Shown: one piece after another, positions 16,366-25,281 of the stretch
Layout of the letters: each line of letters starts with the position of its first letter
How positions within the stretch are numbered: the stretch's first letter is position 1
Assembly (NCBI RefSeq): GCF_001591505.1
Contig: NZ_BCVA01000003.1
Span: forward strand, 186,001 to 250,000
DNA from: Neobacillus niacini NBRC 15566
GTDB lineage: Bacteria; Bacillota; Bacilli; Bacillales; Cytobacillaceae
DNA length: 64,000 nt
Direction: 5' to 3'
Notes under the pieces: model-generated
Told to the model about the DNA's origin: nothing
The model's input: the letters and a program-made list of their open reading frames with translations, nothing else
Databases searched by the model: none
Position numbers and translations under genes: made by a program

Positions 16366-18018
16366 TTGACGAAACATGAGGTTTATAGTTCTACTCGATT
16401 AACAGAATCCTATTGGCCGGCCGACACCTCACGTCCGCTCAACGACTGGACGGTGGCTCAGGTATTAAGGGAGGTCGCAGCTGAGGTGCCTGACCGGATT
16501 GCGTTAGTTGAAGGGGTTGCGGATCCGGCAAAGCGCAGAAAATGGACCTACACCCAGCTTCTAGCTGATTCAGAACGAGTTGCTTCCGCTCTGCTTACCA
16601 AATTTAAACAAGGAGAGCATGTTGCAGTTTGGGCACCTAATGAAGTGGAATGGGTACTGCTTGAATTTGGGTGTGCTATTGCAGGTGTTACCTTAGTGAC
16701 TGTTAACCCCGCATTAAAGGAGAAAGAACTCGACTACCTATTACGTCAATCTGAAGCTGCAGGAATATTCCTTATTAATGAATACCGGGGTTATAACATG
16801 CTTGAGGCTGTTACCAATGTTCGTAAAAACTTGCCGTTATTGCGGGAAGTGATTAGTTTTTCGGATTTTGAGGAATTCATGAATAGTGGTAGCCAATCGA
16901 CCATTTTTCCGGTCGTAAAGGCGGATGATCCTTTTGTCATCATGTATACCTCAGGTACAACGGGTAAATCAAAGGGTGCAATCCTTCACAATAAGGGGAT
17001 AACGAACAGTACTAAATTTATGGCAGAACGTGCAGGGATGGAAGTTGGTGGTGTATGGGTCAATGTTATGCCACTTGTCCATATGGGCGGCTGCGGTTTT
17101 GCGGTGCTAGGTACCCTTCAGCAACGAGGCACTCATGTCCTTGTTAATGCCTTCGATCCAGGACTGTTCCTAGAATTAATCGAAAGTGAGGGGGGAACAT
17201 TCGCTCTCCTTGTTCCAACCATGGTAGAAGCAATCTTAAACCATCCTGATCGAAAAAAATACAATCTCTCAACCTTTAAATCACTTCTATCAGGTGCGTC
17301 AAAGGTTGAGCCATATTTAGTACGCCGTGTGAAGGAAGAGTTAGGATGTGGGATGTCAATCGTTTGTGGACAGACTGAAATGCACGGAGGAACAACACAA
17401 ACGCATCTTAATGATTCACCTGAGGATCAGGCCGAAACGATTGGACAACCATATCCACATATTGAAGTAAAGATTGCTGATCCAGCAACAGGTGAAGTGG
17501 TCCCCCTAGGAATGGATGGAGAAATTTGCTGTCGCGGATATCAAACCATGATTGGCTATTACAATATGCCTGAACAGACAGCTGCAACACTTAAAGACGA
17601 TGGCTGGCTGCATTCCGGTGATATTGGCTCCATGGATGAACGTGGTTTTATTAGAATAAAGGGTCGATTAAAGGATATGATTATCCGCGGCGGTGTAAAT
17701 ATATATCCAAGTGAAGTGGAATCACTTTTACGAGACCACCCTAAGGTTGCAGATATAGCAGTAGTAGGTATACCGGATGAATATTGGGGCGAACAGGTAA
17801 CTGCTCTTGTCATTCCAACATCCTTTGAAGACCTGCCAACAGAATCTGAGCTTACAGAGTATTGTAAAGCCAATATGGCTGGCTTTAAGAGACCAAGGAA
17901 TTGGTACTTCGTGAAAGAATTTCCGAAAACTGCGGCGGGGAAAATCCAGAAATTTAAGCTGCAGGAAATGGTTAAAAATGGTGAAGTTCAACAAGGTACA
18001 AATATATTTCAAATTTAG
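16366..18018 (+). CDS. AMP-forming acyl-CoA ligase (copy 1)
   Basis: About 550-residue class I adenylate-forming enzyme that activates a carboxylic acid to its CoA thioester. Motifs: the P-loop-like YTSGTTGKSKGA (about 196-207), GQTEMHGG in the A5 region, GWLHSGD, the hinge GRLKDMIIRGGVNIYPSEVE and the C-terminal AAGKIQKFKL with the catalytic Lys. A TTG start at 16366 is chosen because AAAGGGAG lies 9 nt upstream and copy 2 uses the same TTG arrangement. Acid specificity (aromatic, alicyclic or fatty) is not readable. Confidence 0.88.
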   Translation: MTKHEVYSSTRLTESYWPADTSRPLNDWTVAQVLREVAAEVPDRIALVEGVADPAKRRKWTYTQLLADSERVASALLTKFKQGEHVAVWAPNEVEWVLLEFGCAIAGVTLVTVNPALKEKELDYLLRQSEAAGIFLINEYRGYNMLEAVTNVRKNLPLLREVISFSDFEEFMNSGSQSTIFPVVKADDPFVIMYTSGTTGKSKGAILHNKGITNSTKFMAERAGMEVGGVWVNVMPLVHMGGCGFAVLGTLQQRGTHVLVNAFDPGLFLELIESEGGTFALLVPTMVEAILNHPDRKKYNLSTFKSLLSGASKVEPYLVRRVKEELGCGMSIVCGQTEMHGGTTQTHLNDSPEDQAETIGQPYPHIEVKIADPATGEVVPLGMDGEICCRGYQTMIGYYNMPEQTAATLKDDGWLHSGDIGSMDERGFIRIKGRLKDMIIRGGVNIYPSEVESLLRDHPKVADIAVVGIPDEYWGEQVTALVIPTSFEDLPTESELTEYCKANMAGFKRPRNWYFVKEFPKTAAGKIQKFKLQEMVKNGEVQQGTNIFQI

Positions 18019-18085
18019 AGTTTGTTAGTTTAAATAAAATAGTTTTTTAATTGCTTTTGTTAGTTTGGTACTGGGAGTCTCTAGT

Positions 18086-18110
18086 GGGTGTCTCCATATA
18101 TGGAGCACCC
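18086..18110. other. Hairpin between the two ligase genes
   Basis: GGGTG-t-CTCCA pairs with TGGAG-CACCC around TATA, with a single bulge and no T-run. It may be a weak terminator or a processing site. Confidence 0.5.
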
Positions 18111-18243
18111 TCTGATTATAGGTTTTCTTAATTGTCATTGACTTAGCACTGCAAAATTATATCCTCCTATACAGTTTTTTATGTTCGGAATATTCAATTT
18201 AATTAAGTTGTACGCTAAACATTTTATGAAGGGGAGATTCATT

Positions 18244-19896
18244 TTGAAGAAGGACAATATTTATAGTACGACTCGTTTAACTGAGTCCTACTGGCCAGCA
18301 GACACTTCCAGACCATTACTAGATTGGACGCTTGGTCAGGCATTACGAGAGGTTGCTGCAGAAATTCCAGATCAGATTGCTTTGGTTGAAGGGATTCCAG
18401 ATCCTACTCAGCGTAGGAGGTGGACATATGGTCAATTACTTAGTGACGCTGAACGGGTAGCGACAGCCTTGCTAAATAGGTTTAAGCCTGGGGAACGAAT
18501 TGCAGTTTGGGCACCAAATGTCGTTGAATGGGTGCTCATTGAATTTGGATGTGCCATTGCTGGAATGACCATGGTTACTGTTAATCCGGCATATAAAGCA
18601 AATGAACTAGAATATGTTCTTAAAAAATCACGTTCAGCAGGCTTATTCTTAATCGAAGAGTATAGGGGGCATGATATGCTTGCTACTGCTAATCATATCC
18701 GTCCGAATGTTCCAAGTCTGCGTGAAGTAATAGGAATTTCCAGCCTAAACGATTTCATGGAGTCTGGTAAACCTGTTATTTTTCCTAAAGTAGAACCAAC
18801 AGACCCATGTATTATCATGTATACCTCCGGAACCACCGGTTTCGCAAAAGGTGTTCTTTTTCACCATAAGGGGACTGTTAATGCATGTTATTTTAATGCG
18901 GAAGGTGCAGGTTTGGAAGTTGGTGGTGTGTGGGTAAATCCTATGCCTATGTTCCATATTGGCGGCTGTGGGCTAGCAACAGTTGGTGTTATCATGCTCA
19001 GAGGTACTCAAGTTTTGGTACCTTCATTTGAACCGGGACTTGTTCTTGAATTGATTGAAAAGGAAGGCGGGACATTTTCACTCCTAGTTCCTACAATGAT
19101 AGAGGCAGTATTAAACTATCCTGAGCGCAAAAAGTTTGATCTTTCAACTTTGAAGCATTTCATGTCTGGTGCTTCCAAAGTGGAAGCAGCTTTGGTACGA
19201 CGTGTCGAATCAGAATTAGGGATAGGGGTTTCAATTGTTTTTGGTCAAACCGAAATGCATGGGGTTGTTTCACAAACTCATCGAGACGATTCTATAGAAG
19301 ATCAATCAGAGACTCTTGGCCAACCGATGCCACATTGTGAGATTAAGGTTGCTGACCCAGAAACAGGCGAGGTTTTGCCGATTGGGGAACAGGGAGAATT
19401 TTGCTACCGTTCCTCCTTTCAGACGATGTTAGGTTACGATGGCATGCCTGAAGAGACTGCAAAAGTTCTCACGCCTGATGGCTGGTTTCATTCAGGTGAC
19501 CTCGGTTCTATGGATGAACGCGGATTTCTAAGAATAACGGGTCGATTGAAGGATATGATTATACGTGGCGGTGAAAACATTTACCCTGCTGAAATCGAAA
19601 ACTTACTAAAAAATCATCCCCAAATATCTGATGCAACAGTAATCGGACTTCCTGACGAATACTGGGGAGAGCAAGTAGCGGCTGTAATTATTCCGAAGAA
19701 CCTTGAGGAAAAACCGACGCCTGAAGAGTTGAACGAGTACTGTAAAAAGAATTTGGCTGGTTTTAAAAGACCACGATTTTGGTGTTTTGTTAGTGAGTTT
19801 CCGATAACTGCAACAGGCAAACTTCAAAAATTCAAGCTTCGTGAGTTGATTTTAAAAGGCGAACTTCAATACGAAAAAAAATATGCAGAAATTTAA
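18244..19896 (+). CDS. AMP-forming acyl-CoA ligase (copy 2)
   Basis: 550-residue paralog of the preceding ligase, by eye around two-thirds identical along its whole length. YTSGTTGFAKGV, GQTEMHGV, GWFHSGD, RGGENIYPAEIE and TGKLQKFKL are all intact, so it should be active. The TTG start follows AAGGGGAG. A STOP-free upstream extension to 18181 has no Shine-Dalgarno. Tandem copies suggest two related substrates or a duplicated regulator-ligase module, since each ligase has its own TetR paralog nearby. Confidence 0.88.
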   Translation: MKKDNIYSTTRLTESYWPADTSRPLLDWTLGQALREVAAEIPDQIALVEGIPDPTQRRRWTYGQLLSDAERVATALLNRFKPGERIAVWAPNVVEWVLIEFGCAIAGMTMVTVNPAYKANELEYVLKKSRSAGLFLIEEYRGHDMLATANHIRPNVPSLREVIGISSLNDFMESGKPVIFPKVEPTDPCIIMYTSGTTGFAKGVLFHHKGTVNACYFNAEGAGLEVGGVWVNPMPMFHIGGCGLATVGVIMLRGTQVLVPSFEPGLVLELIEKEGGTFSLLVPTMIEAVLNYPERKKFDLSTLKHFMSGASKVEAALVRRVESELGIGVSIVFGQTEMHGVVSQTHRDDSIEDQSETLGQPMPHCEIKVADPETGEVLPIGEQGEFCYRSSFQTMLGYDGMPEETAKVLTPDGWFHSGDLGSMDERGFLRITGRLKDMIIRGGENIYPAEIENLLKNHPQISDATVIGLPDEYWGEQVAAVIIPKNLEEKPTPEELNEYCKKNLAGFKRPRFWCFVSEFPITATGKLQKFKLRELILKGELQYEKKYAEI

Positions 19897-19924
19897 AAAA
19901 ATATAAAAGTGTGGGATCTTTCTT

Positions 19925-19957
19925 GGGTGTCCGATAAAAGGACACCCTATTTGTTTT
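19925..19957 (+). terminator. Terminator after ligase 2
   Basis: GGGTGTCC and GGACACCC form an 8-bp stem, followed by a T-rich tract. Confidence 0.85.
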
Positions 19958-20041
19958 AAATCTGTATAAAGTTAGCGAAGTATAGTATTAGGCGCATATT
20001 AAAATAGTTAGATTTATTTGAAAATTTCATGTTTTTAAATA

Positions 20042-20070
20042 TTGACATTGGTGTCATATGTGACTACAAT
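20042..20070 (+). promoter_or_regulatory. SigA promoter with TetR operator-like palindrome
   Basis: TTGACA and TACAAT with a 17-bp spacer containing GTCA-TATG-TGAC (20053-20064). Closely matches the tetR1 promoter, including the GACTACAAT end. Confidence 0.7.
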
Positions 20071-20111
20071 GTTGATAAAGGTAAAATTTATGAAAAATGG
20101 GAGTTAAAAAT

Positions 20112-20732
20112 ATGAAAATGTCAAGATCTCAGGAGGCAACGAAACCAGACCACCGCAGGACCTTGAATCAGGATCAAATCAAGATTTGTGCTATGGAAGT
20201 GTTTTCTGAAATCGGTTACACGAAAGCAACTGTAAAAGACATCACGACAAGAGCGAATGTAGGACATGGAACCTTTTACCATTATTTCAAGAATAAAAAT
20301 GATCTCCTAGACCAATTGGTAGACGAACTATTAGAAAAGGTAGACAAAGATGTCCAATCCAAAAACTTATCAGTAAATCTATATGAAGCGATGAGAATGG
20401 AAGCCCAGAAAATTCTAGACTTTTACAATCACAACAGAGGTGTACTTCTTGCATTAAAAGAAGCTATGATGGTGGACACACACTTTAAAGAGAAATGGCT
20501 GAAAATAAGTGAAAGGTTATTTAGACGGATTGAGCGTGATATCAAAGGCTCAATGAAAAAGGGATACTGCCATAACTTGAATGTCGATGTCACGATTAGA
20601 GCACTAGCTTGTATGTTTGAAGGATATGGCCATCATCTAATGAGGCAGCCTGCTAGTCAAAGGGAAACACAAATAGCTGCTGAGTCATTAACAGACTTTT
20701 CCTATCAGGCAGTGTTTAAGCTCCAGGCCTAG
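20112..20732 (+). CDS. TetR family regulator (copy 2)
   Basis: 206-residue TetR protein, close paralog of the one at 15278. Helix-turn-helix VKDITTRANVGHGTFYHYF and the shared KWLKISERLFRRIERDIKGS and MFEGYGHHLM segments are intact. The ATG at 20112 is preferred over the one at 20097, because the GGGAG just after the first ATG is correctly spaced for the second. It lies directly upstream of the 13-gene acyl-CoA operon and probably controls it together with copy 1. Confidence 0.88.
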   Translation: MKMSRSQEATKPDHRRTLNQDQIKICAMEVFSEIGYTKATVKDITTRANVGHGTFYHYFKNKNDLLDQLVDELLEKVDKDVQSKNLSVNLYEAMRMEAQKILDFYNHNRGVLLALKEAMMVDTHFKEKWLKISERLFRRIERDIKGSMKKGYCHNLNVDVTIRALACMFEGYGHHLMRQPASQRETQIAAESLTDFSYQAVFKLQA

Positions 20733-20822
20733 AATACTAGAGTAGTAGCTAGCGCTACTTTCTATAGTTTAGGTACATATGAATACACAAAATCAATAAA
20801 AGGAATGGGGGTCAGGAAAAAA

Positions 20823-22061
20823 ATGCAAGATGTTTATATTATCGGAATTGGGATGAACAAATTTGGAAAGTATCCTGGTGAAACAGTCAGAACGATGGCG
20901 GAGCAGGTTATCCAACAATCTTTGGAAGACGCAGGGGTAAGTAAAGAGGATTTACAGGCTGGATTCTTTTCGAATACTTTTTGGGGAATGTTTGATAAGC
21001 AGCATTCCATACGCGGTCAGGTGGTTTTCAGGGGAATGGGAATTGACCGAATACCTGTAACCAATGTTGAAAATGCATGTGCGGGAGCTTCAACTGCACT
21101 GCACCTAGCGTATACTGGCATTCGAGCAGGAATGTACGATGTCGCCATTGCGGTTGGTTCTGAAAAGTTGACCAATCCAGACAAAGCGAAATCGTTATCC
21201 GCTTATTCCAGCTGTATGGATGTAGAAAATTTTGATAAGCAAATCAATACGTTATTGGAATATGGGAAGAACTTAGATGTTGCACTTCCTCCTGAAGAAT
21301 CAGCACCTGGTGCTGGAAGAAGTGTTTTTATGGATGTCTATGCGATGATGACTCGTTGGCATATGAGCAAGTATGGGACGACTCAACGACAACTAGCAGT
21401 GATCGCAGCGAAGAACCATTTTCACTCATCCCTCAATCCAAAAGCGCAGTATCAGAACAGAATGAGCATAGAGGAAGTTATGAATGACAGTCCTGTTACA
21501 TATCCTTTGACGCGCAGTATGTGTGCGCCGGTTGGGGACGGGGCAGCTGCAGTTATCGTTTGTTCTGAGAGATTTTTGAAAAAATTACAGAAATCACGTC
21601 CAGTAAAAATTCTTGCTTCCGTACATGGCCAAGGTACGGATAGAGACCTTGATGGTGAGGATATCGGTGAAAGACTTGCAAAAGAGGCTTATGAAAAAGC
21701 AGGGCTTGGTCCACAGGATATTGATTTAGCAGAGTTACATGACGCTACGGCTTATGGTGAACTGCACCAAAGTGAAGCGATGGGATTTTGCCCTCCTGGT
21801 GAAGGCGGTGCACTAGCAGAATCTGGTGCCACAACTCTCGGAGGATCAATTCCAATCAATACAAGTGGTGGACTTGAAAGCAGGGGTCATCCAATTGGTG
21901 CCTCCGGTCTTGCACAAATATACGAAGTTGTTACCCAGCTTAGAGGAGAAGCAGGAAACAGACAGGTAATTGGAGCAAAAATTGGTCTTGCTGAAAACGG
22001 CGGCGGCAGCATTGGAGTCGAAGAAGCAGCCATGTGTATTCATATCTTAGAAAAAGTATAA
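20823..22061 (+). CDS. SCP-x type thiolase / acyl-CoA acetyltransferase
   Basis: 412-residue thiolase-fold protein of the sterol-carrier-protein-X-associated class. The nucleophilic Cys is in NVENACAGAS (C86), and the His motif is ESRGHPIGASG near 350. The ending GGGSIGVEEAAMCIHIL is typical of this class rather than of the FadA class. Such enzymes cleave 3-oxoacyl-CoAs, often alpha-methyl-branched ones. It is first in a run of 13 same-strand genes with gaps of 12-98 bp and no terminator. The start is set at 20823 because the earlier ATG touches its own Shine-Dalgarno. Confidence 0.88.
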   Translation: MQDVYIIGIGMNKFGKYPGETVRTMAEQVIQQSLEDAGVSKEDLQAGFFSNTFWGMFDKQHSIRGQVVFRGMGIDRIPVTNVENACAGASTALHLAYTGIRAGMYDVAIAVGSEKLTNPDKAKSLSAYSSCMDVENFDKQINTLLEYGKNLDVALPPEESAPGAGRSVFMDVYAMMTRWHMSKYGTTQRQLAVIAAKNHFHSSLNPKAQYQNRMSIEEVMNDSPVTYPLTRSMCAPVGDGAAAVIVCSERFLKKLQKSRPVKILASVHGQGTDRDLDGEDIGERLAKEAYEKAGLGPQDIDLAELHDATAYGELHQSEAMGFCPPGEGGALAESGATTLGGSIPINTSGGLESRGHPIGASGLAQIYEVVTQLRGEAGNRQVIGAKIGLAENGGGSIGVEEAAMCIHILEKV

Positions 22062-22078
22062 GTGGAGGTATTGGAACT

Positions 22079-23218
22079 GTGAATTATAACTTAACAGAAG
22101 AATTGTCGATGTTAAAGGATATGACCTATAAATTTGCAGTAAATGAAATCGCTCCACATTCAGCGGAATGTGATAGAGAAGAGAAATATACCCCTGAAAT
22201 TGTAAAAAAAGCTGCAGAACTGGGACTCGTTGGAGCCTGGATTCCAGAAGAGTATGGCGGGGCTGGAATGGGGATATTAGGTCAGGCCATCATTACAGAA
22301 CAGCTATCCCGTGTAGACATGGGAATTGGTACAAATATTATCACGGCAAGCTTCGGATGTGAAGCGATTTACTTATACGGGTCCGAGGAGCAGAAGCAAA
22401 AATATTTACCGAAGGTTTGTAAAGGAGAGTGGGTTTCATCAGGAGCTTTTACCGAGCCAAATGCCGGAACGGATGCAGCAGGTTACCAAACAAGGGCGGT
22501 TCGAGATGGTGATGATTTCATCATCAATGGCAGTAAAATTTTCATTACCAATGGTACAGTTAGTGATTTTATGGTGGTTCAAGCTACTACACAGCCAGAT
22601 GAGAAAAGGCATAAGCGATTCTCTCAAATCATCGTTGACGCCAATAGTGAGGGAGTCACAAGAAGTAAGCTTCATGGAAAGTTAGGAATTCGGTCTAGTG
22701 ATACGGCACAAATTTCCTTTGAAAATGTCCGTGTTCCTCAGTCCAATCTGGTTGGTACGGAAGGAAAAGGATTCCCACAACTCATGCACTTTTTTGATAT
22801 TACTAGGATGATGGTTGCGGCTCAGGCATTGGGAATCTCGCAAGCATGCCTTGATGAAGCGGTCAAATATTCAAAAGAAAGATATGCCTTTGGAAACCCG
22901 ATTGGCAGCTACCAGGCGACAATGACGAAATTAACGGAGATGGCTGTCAAAGTTGAGGCACTACGAAATATCGTTTATAAGTCGGCATGGCTCGTTGATT
23001 CAGGAAAACCTGATTTTACTCTATCAGCAATGGCAAAATACTTAGGCGGACAGACAGCTGTCTTTTGTGCAAATGCGGCAATCGAAATTCATGGCGGGTA
23101 CGGATATATGGAGGAATACAATGTCCAAAAATGGTACCGTGACGCGAAAATTCTTGAAATCTATGAAGGAACGAAAGAGGCAGAGGTAATGGCCATTGGC
23201 CGTGTACTCCAGTCTTAA
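22079..23218 (+). CDS. Acyl-CoA dehydrogenase
   Basis: 379-residue flavoprotein that introduces a 2,3-double bond into an acyl-CoA and passes electrons to ETF. Family signatures: FTEPNAGTDAAG (about 124-135), GGYGYMEEY near 336 and the catalytic Glu in ILEIYEGTKEAE near 358. The GTG start follows GTGGAGG at 8 nt; the longer in-frame GTG overlaps the thiolase end. In this operon it could act on a straight, branched or alicyclic acyl-CoA (compare AliB in cyclohexanecarboxylate degradation). Confidence 0.9.
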   Translation: MNYNLTEELSMLKDMTYKFAVNEIAPHSAECDREEKYTPEIVKKAAELGLVGAWIPEEYGGAGMGILGQAIITEQLSRVDMGIGTNIITASFGCEAIYLYGSEEQKQKYLPKVCKGEWVSSGAFTEPNAGTDAAGYQTRAVRDGDDFIINGSKIFITNGTVSDFMVVQATTQPDEKRHKRFSQIIVDANSEGVTRSKLHGKLGIRSSDTAQISFENVRVPQSNLVGTEGKGFPQLMHFFDITRMMVAAQALGISQACLDEAVKYSKERYAFGNPIGSYQATMTKLTEMAVKVEALRNIVYKSAWLVDSGKPDFTLSAMAKYLGGQTAVFCANAAIEIHGGYGYMEEYNVQKWYRDAKILEIYEGTKEAEVMAIGRVLQS

Positions 23219-23270
23219 TCTCTATGGAAATATCTGAATATTTAACCTTGTCTAAAAAAGGAGAAAACCA

Positions 23271-24041
23271 ATGATTACAAATCTTGAAGGAAAAGTTGCC
23301 CTCGTAACGGGCGGAACAAATGGAATTGGAAAGGCAACTGCATTGAAGCTTGCAAAAAGTGGGGCAGATATTGTGGTAAGTGGTAGAAATCACGAAGCAG
23401 GAATGCAGGTGGTTGCCGAAATTGAAGAACTGGGCAGAAAGGCAATATTTTTAGAATGTGATTTGTTTGTCTATGATTCCGTCAAACAGATGGCAGACCG
23501 AGCCGTTGCTGAAATGGGAAAGATTGATATTTTAATAGCAAATGGCGGTGCAACCGTTCAATATGCAAAATTCTTTCACGAATTAGACCCAAATGATTAT
23601 GACGGCTGCATAAATAGCCAACAATCGTCTAGGCTTTATGCAATCCGTGCATTGCTCGACCATATGAGAGAGCAAAATTACGGAAAGATTGTCATCATTA
23701 CCTCTGATGCAGGAAGAATTGCGACCCCAAGAGAGTCATTGATTGGATCAGCGGCAGCAGGACTTGTACTAATGAACAAAGCGTTGGCAAATGAGTTCGC
23801 TCGCTGGCAGATTCGTGTGAATGCTCTGTGTTTAACGGTCATCCAAGATACTCCAGGATTTGATGCCGTTATGGCTACAGAAGCAAGGCATGTTTTTCAA
23901 AAAGCCGTGGACCGTGCGAAGCTTGGTTTACCAAATGCGGAGGATGTTGCCGAGGCTGCACTTTTCTTTGCTTCACCAGAATCCGATAGAATTACAGGTC
24001 AAACCTTAAGTATTAATGGTGGTCTTTCATTTGCAGGGTAA
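23271..24041 (+). CDS. SDR family protein lacking the catalytic Tyr and Lys
   Basis: 256-residue classical short-chain dehydrogenase fold. The cofactor loop TGGTNGIG (14-21) and the SGRN region are intact, and the catalytic Ser is present in ITSDAGR. Thirteen residues later, where Tyr belongs, there is Ile, and the following Lys position is Ala (LIGSAAAGLVLMNKAL in place of a YSASKAG-type motif). The usual NNAG is NGGA. It may be a non-canonical dehydrogenase, a binding subunit or a catalytically altered enzyme. AAAAGGAG precedes the ATG. A canonical SDR is encoded later in the same operon. Confidence 0.85.
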   Translation: MITNLEGKVALVTGGTNGIGKATALKLAKSGADIVVSGRNHEAGMQVVAEIEELGRKAIFLECDLFVYDSVKQMADRAVAEMGKIDILIANGGATVQYAKFFHELDPNDYDGCINSQQSSRLYAIRALLDHMREQNYGKIVIITSDAGRIATPRESLIGSAAAGLVLMNKALANEFARWQIRVNALCLTVIQDTPGFDAVMATEARHVFQKAVDRAKLGLPNAEDVAEAALFFASPESDRITGQTLSINGGLSFAG

Positions 24042-24083
24042 GTCTTCATAATTCTTTTAATAAAAATAGGAGGGAACACGATT

Positions 24084-25238
24084 ATGTACCAAAATTTATC
24101 ATCAGATGAAATCTTAAATAAATTAGCCCAAATAGCAGCTGACCCTTATGAAAGAGCGAAGGAATGGAAAATGGAAACTGGCTCCAAGATTATCGGCTGT
24201 TACATCATGCACTTTCCAGAAGAGTTACTACATGCAGCAGGTGTTTTACCAATTGTTCTTCAAGTGAAGGAGGAACCGATTACTACAGGTCACGCTTATT
24301 ATCCTTCCTATTTCTGTGGTCCGACTCGCAGTATCGTCGATCAAGCAGCAAAGGGAGAATTAGATTTCTTAGACGGCTTTGTCGGTGGAGATTATTGTAT
24401 CCAAGCCGTCGGTGGTGCAGAAGTTGTAGGGAATCTTCTACCCAAGGTCAATAACATGTTTTTCCGCTTGCCTGTAGGCAATCAAGCGTGGACTCATGGA
24501 GATATTGTTACAGGATTAAAAGAATTAAAACGAGACATTGAAAGATTCGCAGCTAAAGAGATTAGTGACGAGGAAATCCTAAATAGCATTCGCATCTATA
24601 ACAAAAACCGCAGTCTTATTCGAGAGATATACGAGTTAAAATCCGTCCATCCTTCGCTACTATCTTCTAGCGACATGCTGTCCATTATTAAATCAAGCAT
24701 GGTGATTCCGAAAGAAGAGCATAACGAGATTTTAGAGACCCTGCTTCCAAAGCTTCAGGCTAACAAGGATTCTATCAAGGAAGAAGGAGTGCGTGTCTTC
24801 TTATCTGGAAGCTTCTGCGGCGCACCGAAAAACGAAATATTAGAACTTGTTGAACAATCAGGAGCTGTTGTGGTCGGAGATGACCTTTTCCACGGCTACA
24901 GATATATCAGTGACAATATTACTGAAGACAGGGAACCACTGGCAGCCATTGCTGCACATTATATTGATAAAAATACAAACGTCCCTTGTCCGACTAGATG
25001 TGATCCTAAAACTGACTGGCCTCAATACCTCGTAGATTCTATGAGAAAGTACAAGGCAGATCAACTTGTCATTGTGATGGCGCAATTTTGTGAACCGCAT
25101 ATGTTCTTCTACCCAGATATTAAAGATGCCATGCAAGAGGCTGGAATCCCACACCTACTCCTAGAAATCTCACATGAACTAGATTCTATCGAAACCATTA
25201 AGACTAGATTAGAAGCCTTTGTAGAAATGGCTGTTTAA
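24084..25238 (+). CDS. Benzoyl-CoA reductase subunit C-like / 2-hydroxyacyl-CoA dehydratase subunit
   Basis: 384-residue Fe-S subunit of the HgdB/BcrC superfamily. Length and the DPYERAKEWKMETGSKIIGC opening resemble BcrC/BadD more than HgdB. Conserved cysteines for the [4Fe-4S] cluster appear in YFCGPTRS, GSFCGAPKNE, NVPCPTRCDP and MAQFCEPHM. In known systems this subunit pairs with the B subunit, receives one high-potential electron from the ATP-driven activase, and reduces an aromatic ring or removes a 2-hydroxyl group. AGGAGG lies upstream of the ATG. Oxygen sensitivity is expected from the family. Confidence 0.87.
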   Translation: MYQNLSSDEILNKLAQIAADPYERAKEWKMETGSKIIGCYIMHFPEELLHAAGVLPIVLQVKEEPITTGHAYYPSYFCGPTRSIVDQAAKGELDFLDGFVGGDYCIQAVGGAEVVGNLLPKVNNMFFRLPVGNQAWTHGDIVTGLKELKRDIERFAAKEISDEEILNSIRIYNKNRSLIREIYELKSVHPSLLSSSDMLSIIKSSMVIPKEEHNEILETLLPKLQANKDSIKEEGVRVFLSGSFCGAPKNEILELVEQSGAVVVGDDLFHGYRYISDNITEDREPLAAIAAHYIDKNTNVPCPTRCDPKTDWPQYLVDSMRKYKADQLVIVMAQFCEPHMFFYPDIKDAMQEAGIPHLLLEISHELDSIETIKTRLEAFVEMAV

Positions 25239-25281
25239 AAAAATTAAAAAAAGCAAACAAAATCGAGAGGAATGATGATAG

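Noticed and set aside
20744-20759. AGTAGC-TAGC-GCTACT hairpin as a terminator between tetR2 and the thiolase
   Set aside because: Only a 6-bp stem with a three-T tail; too weak to separate the regulator from the operon with confidence.
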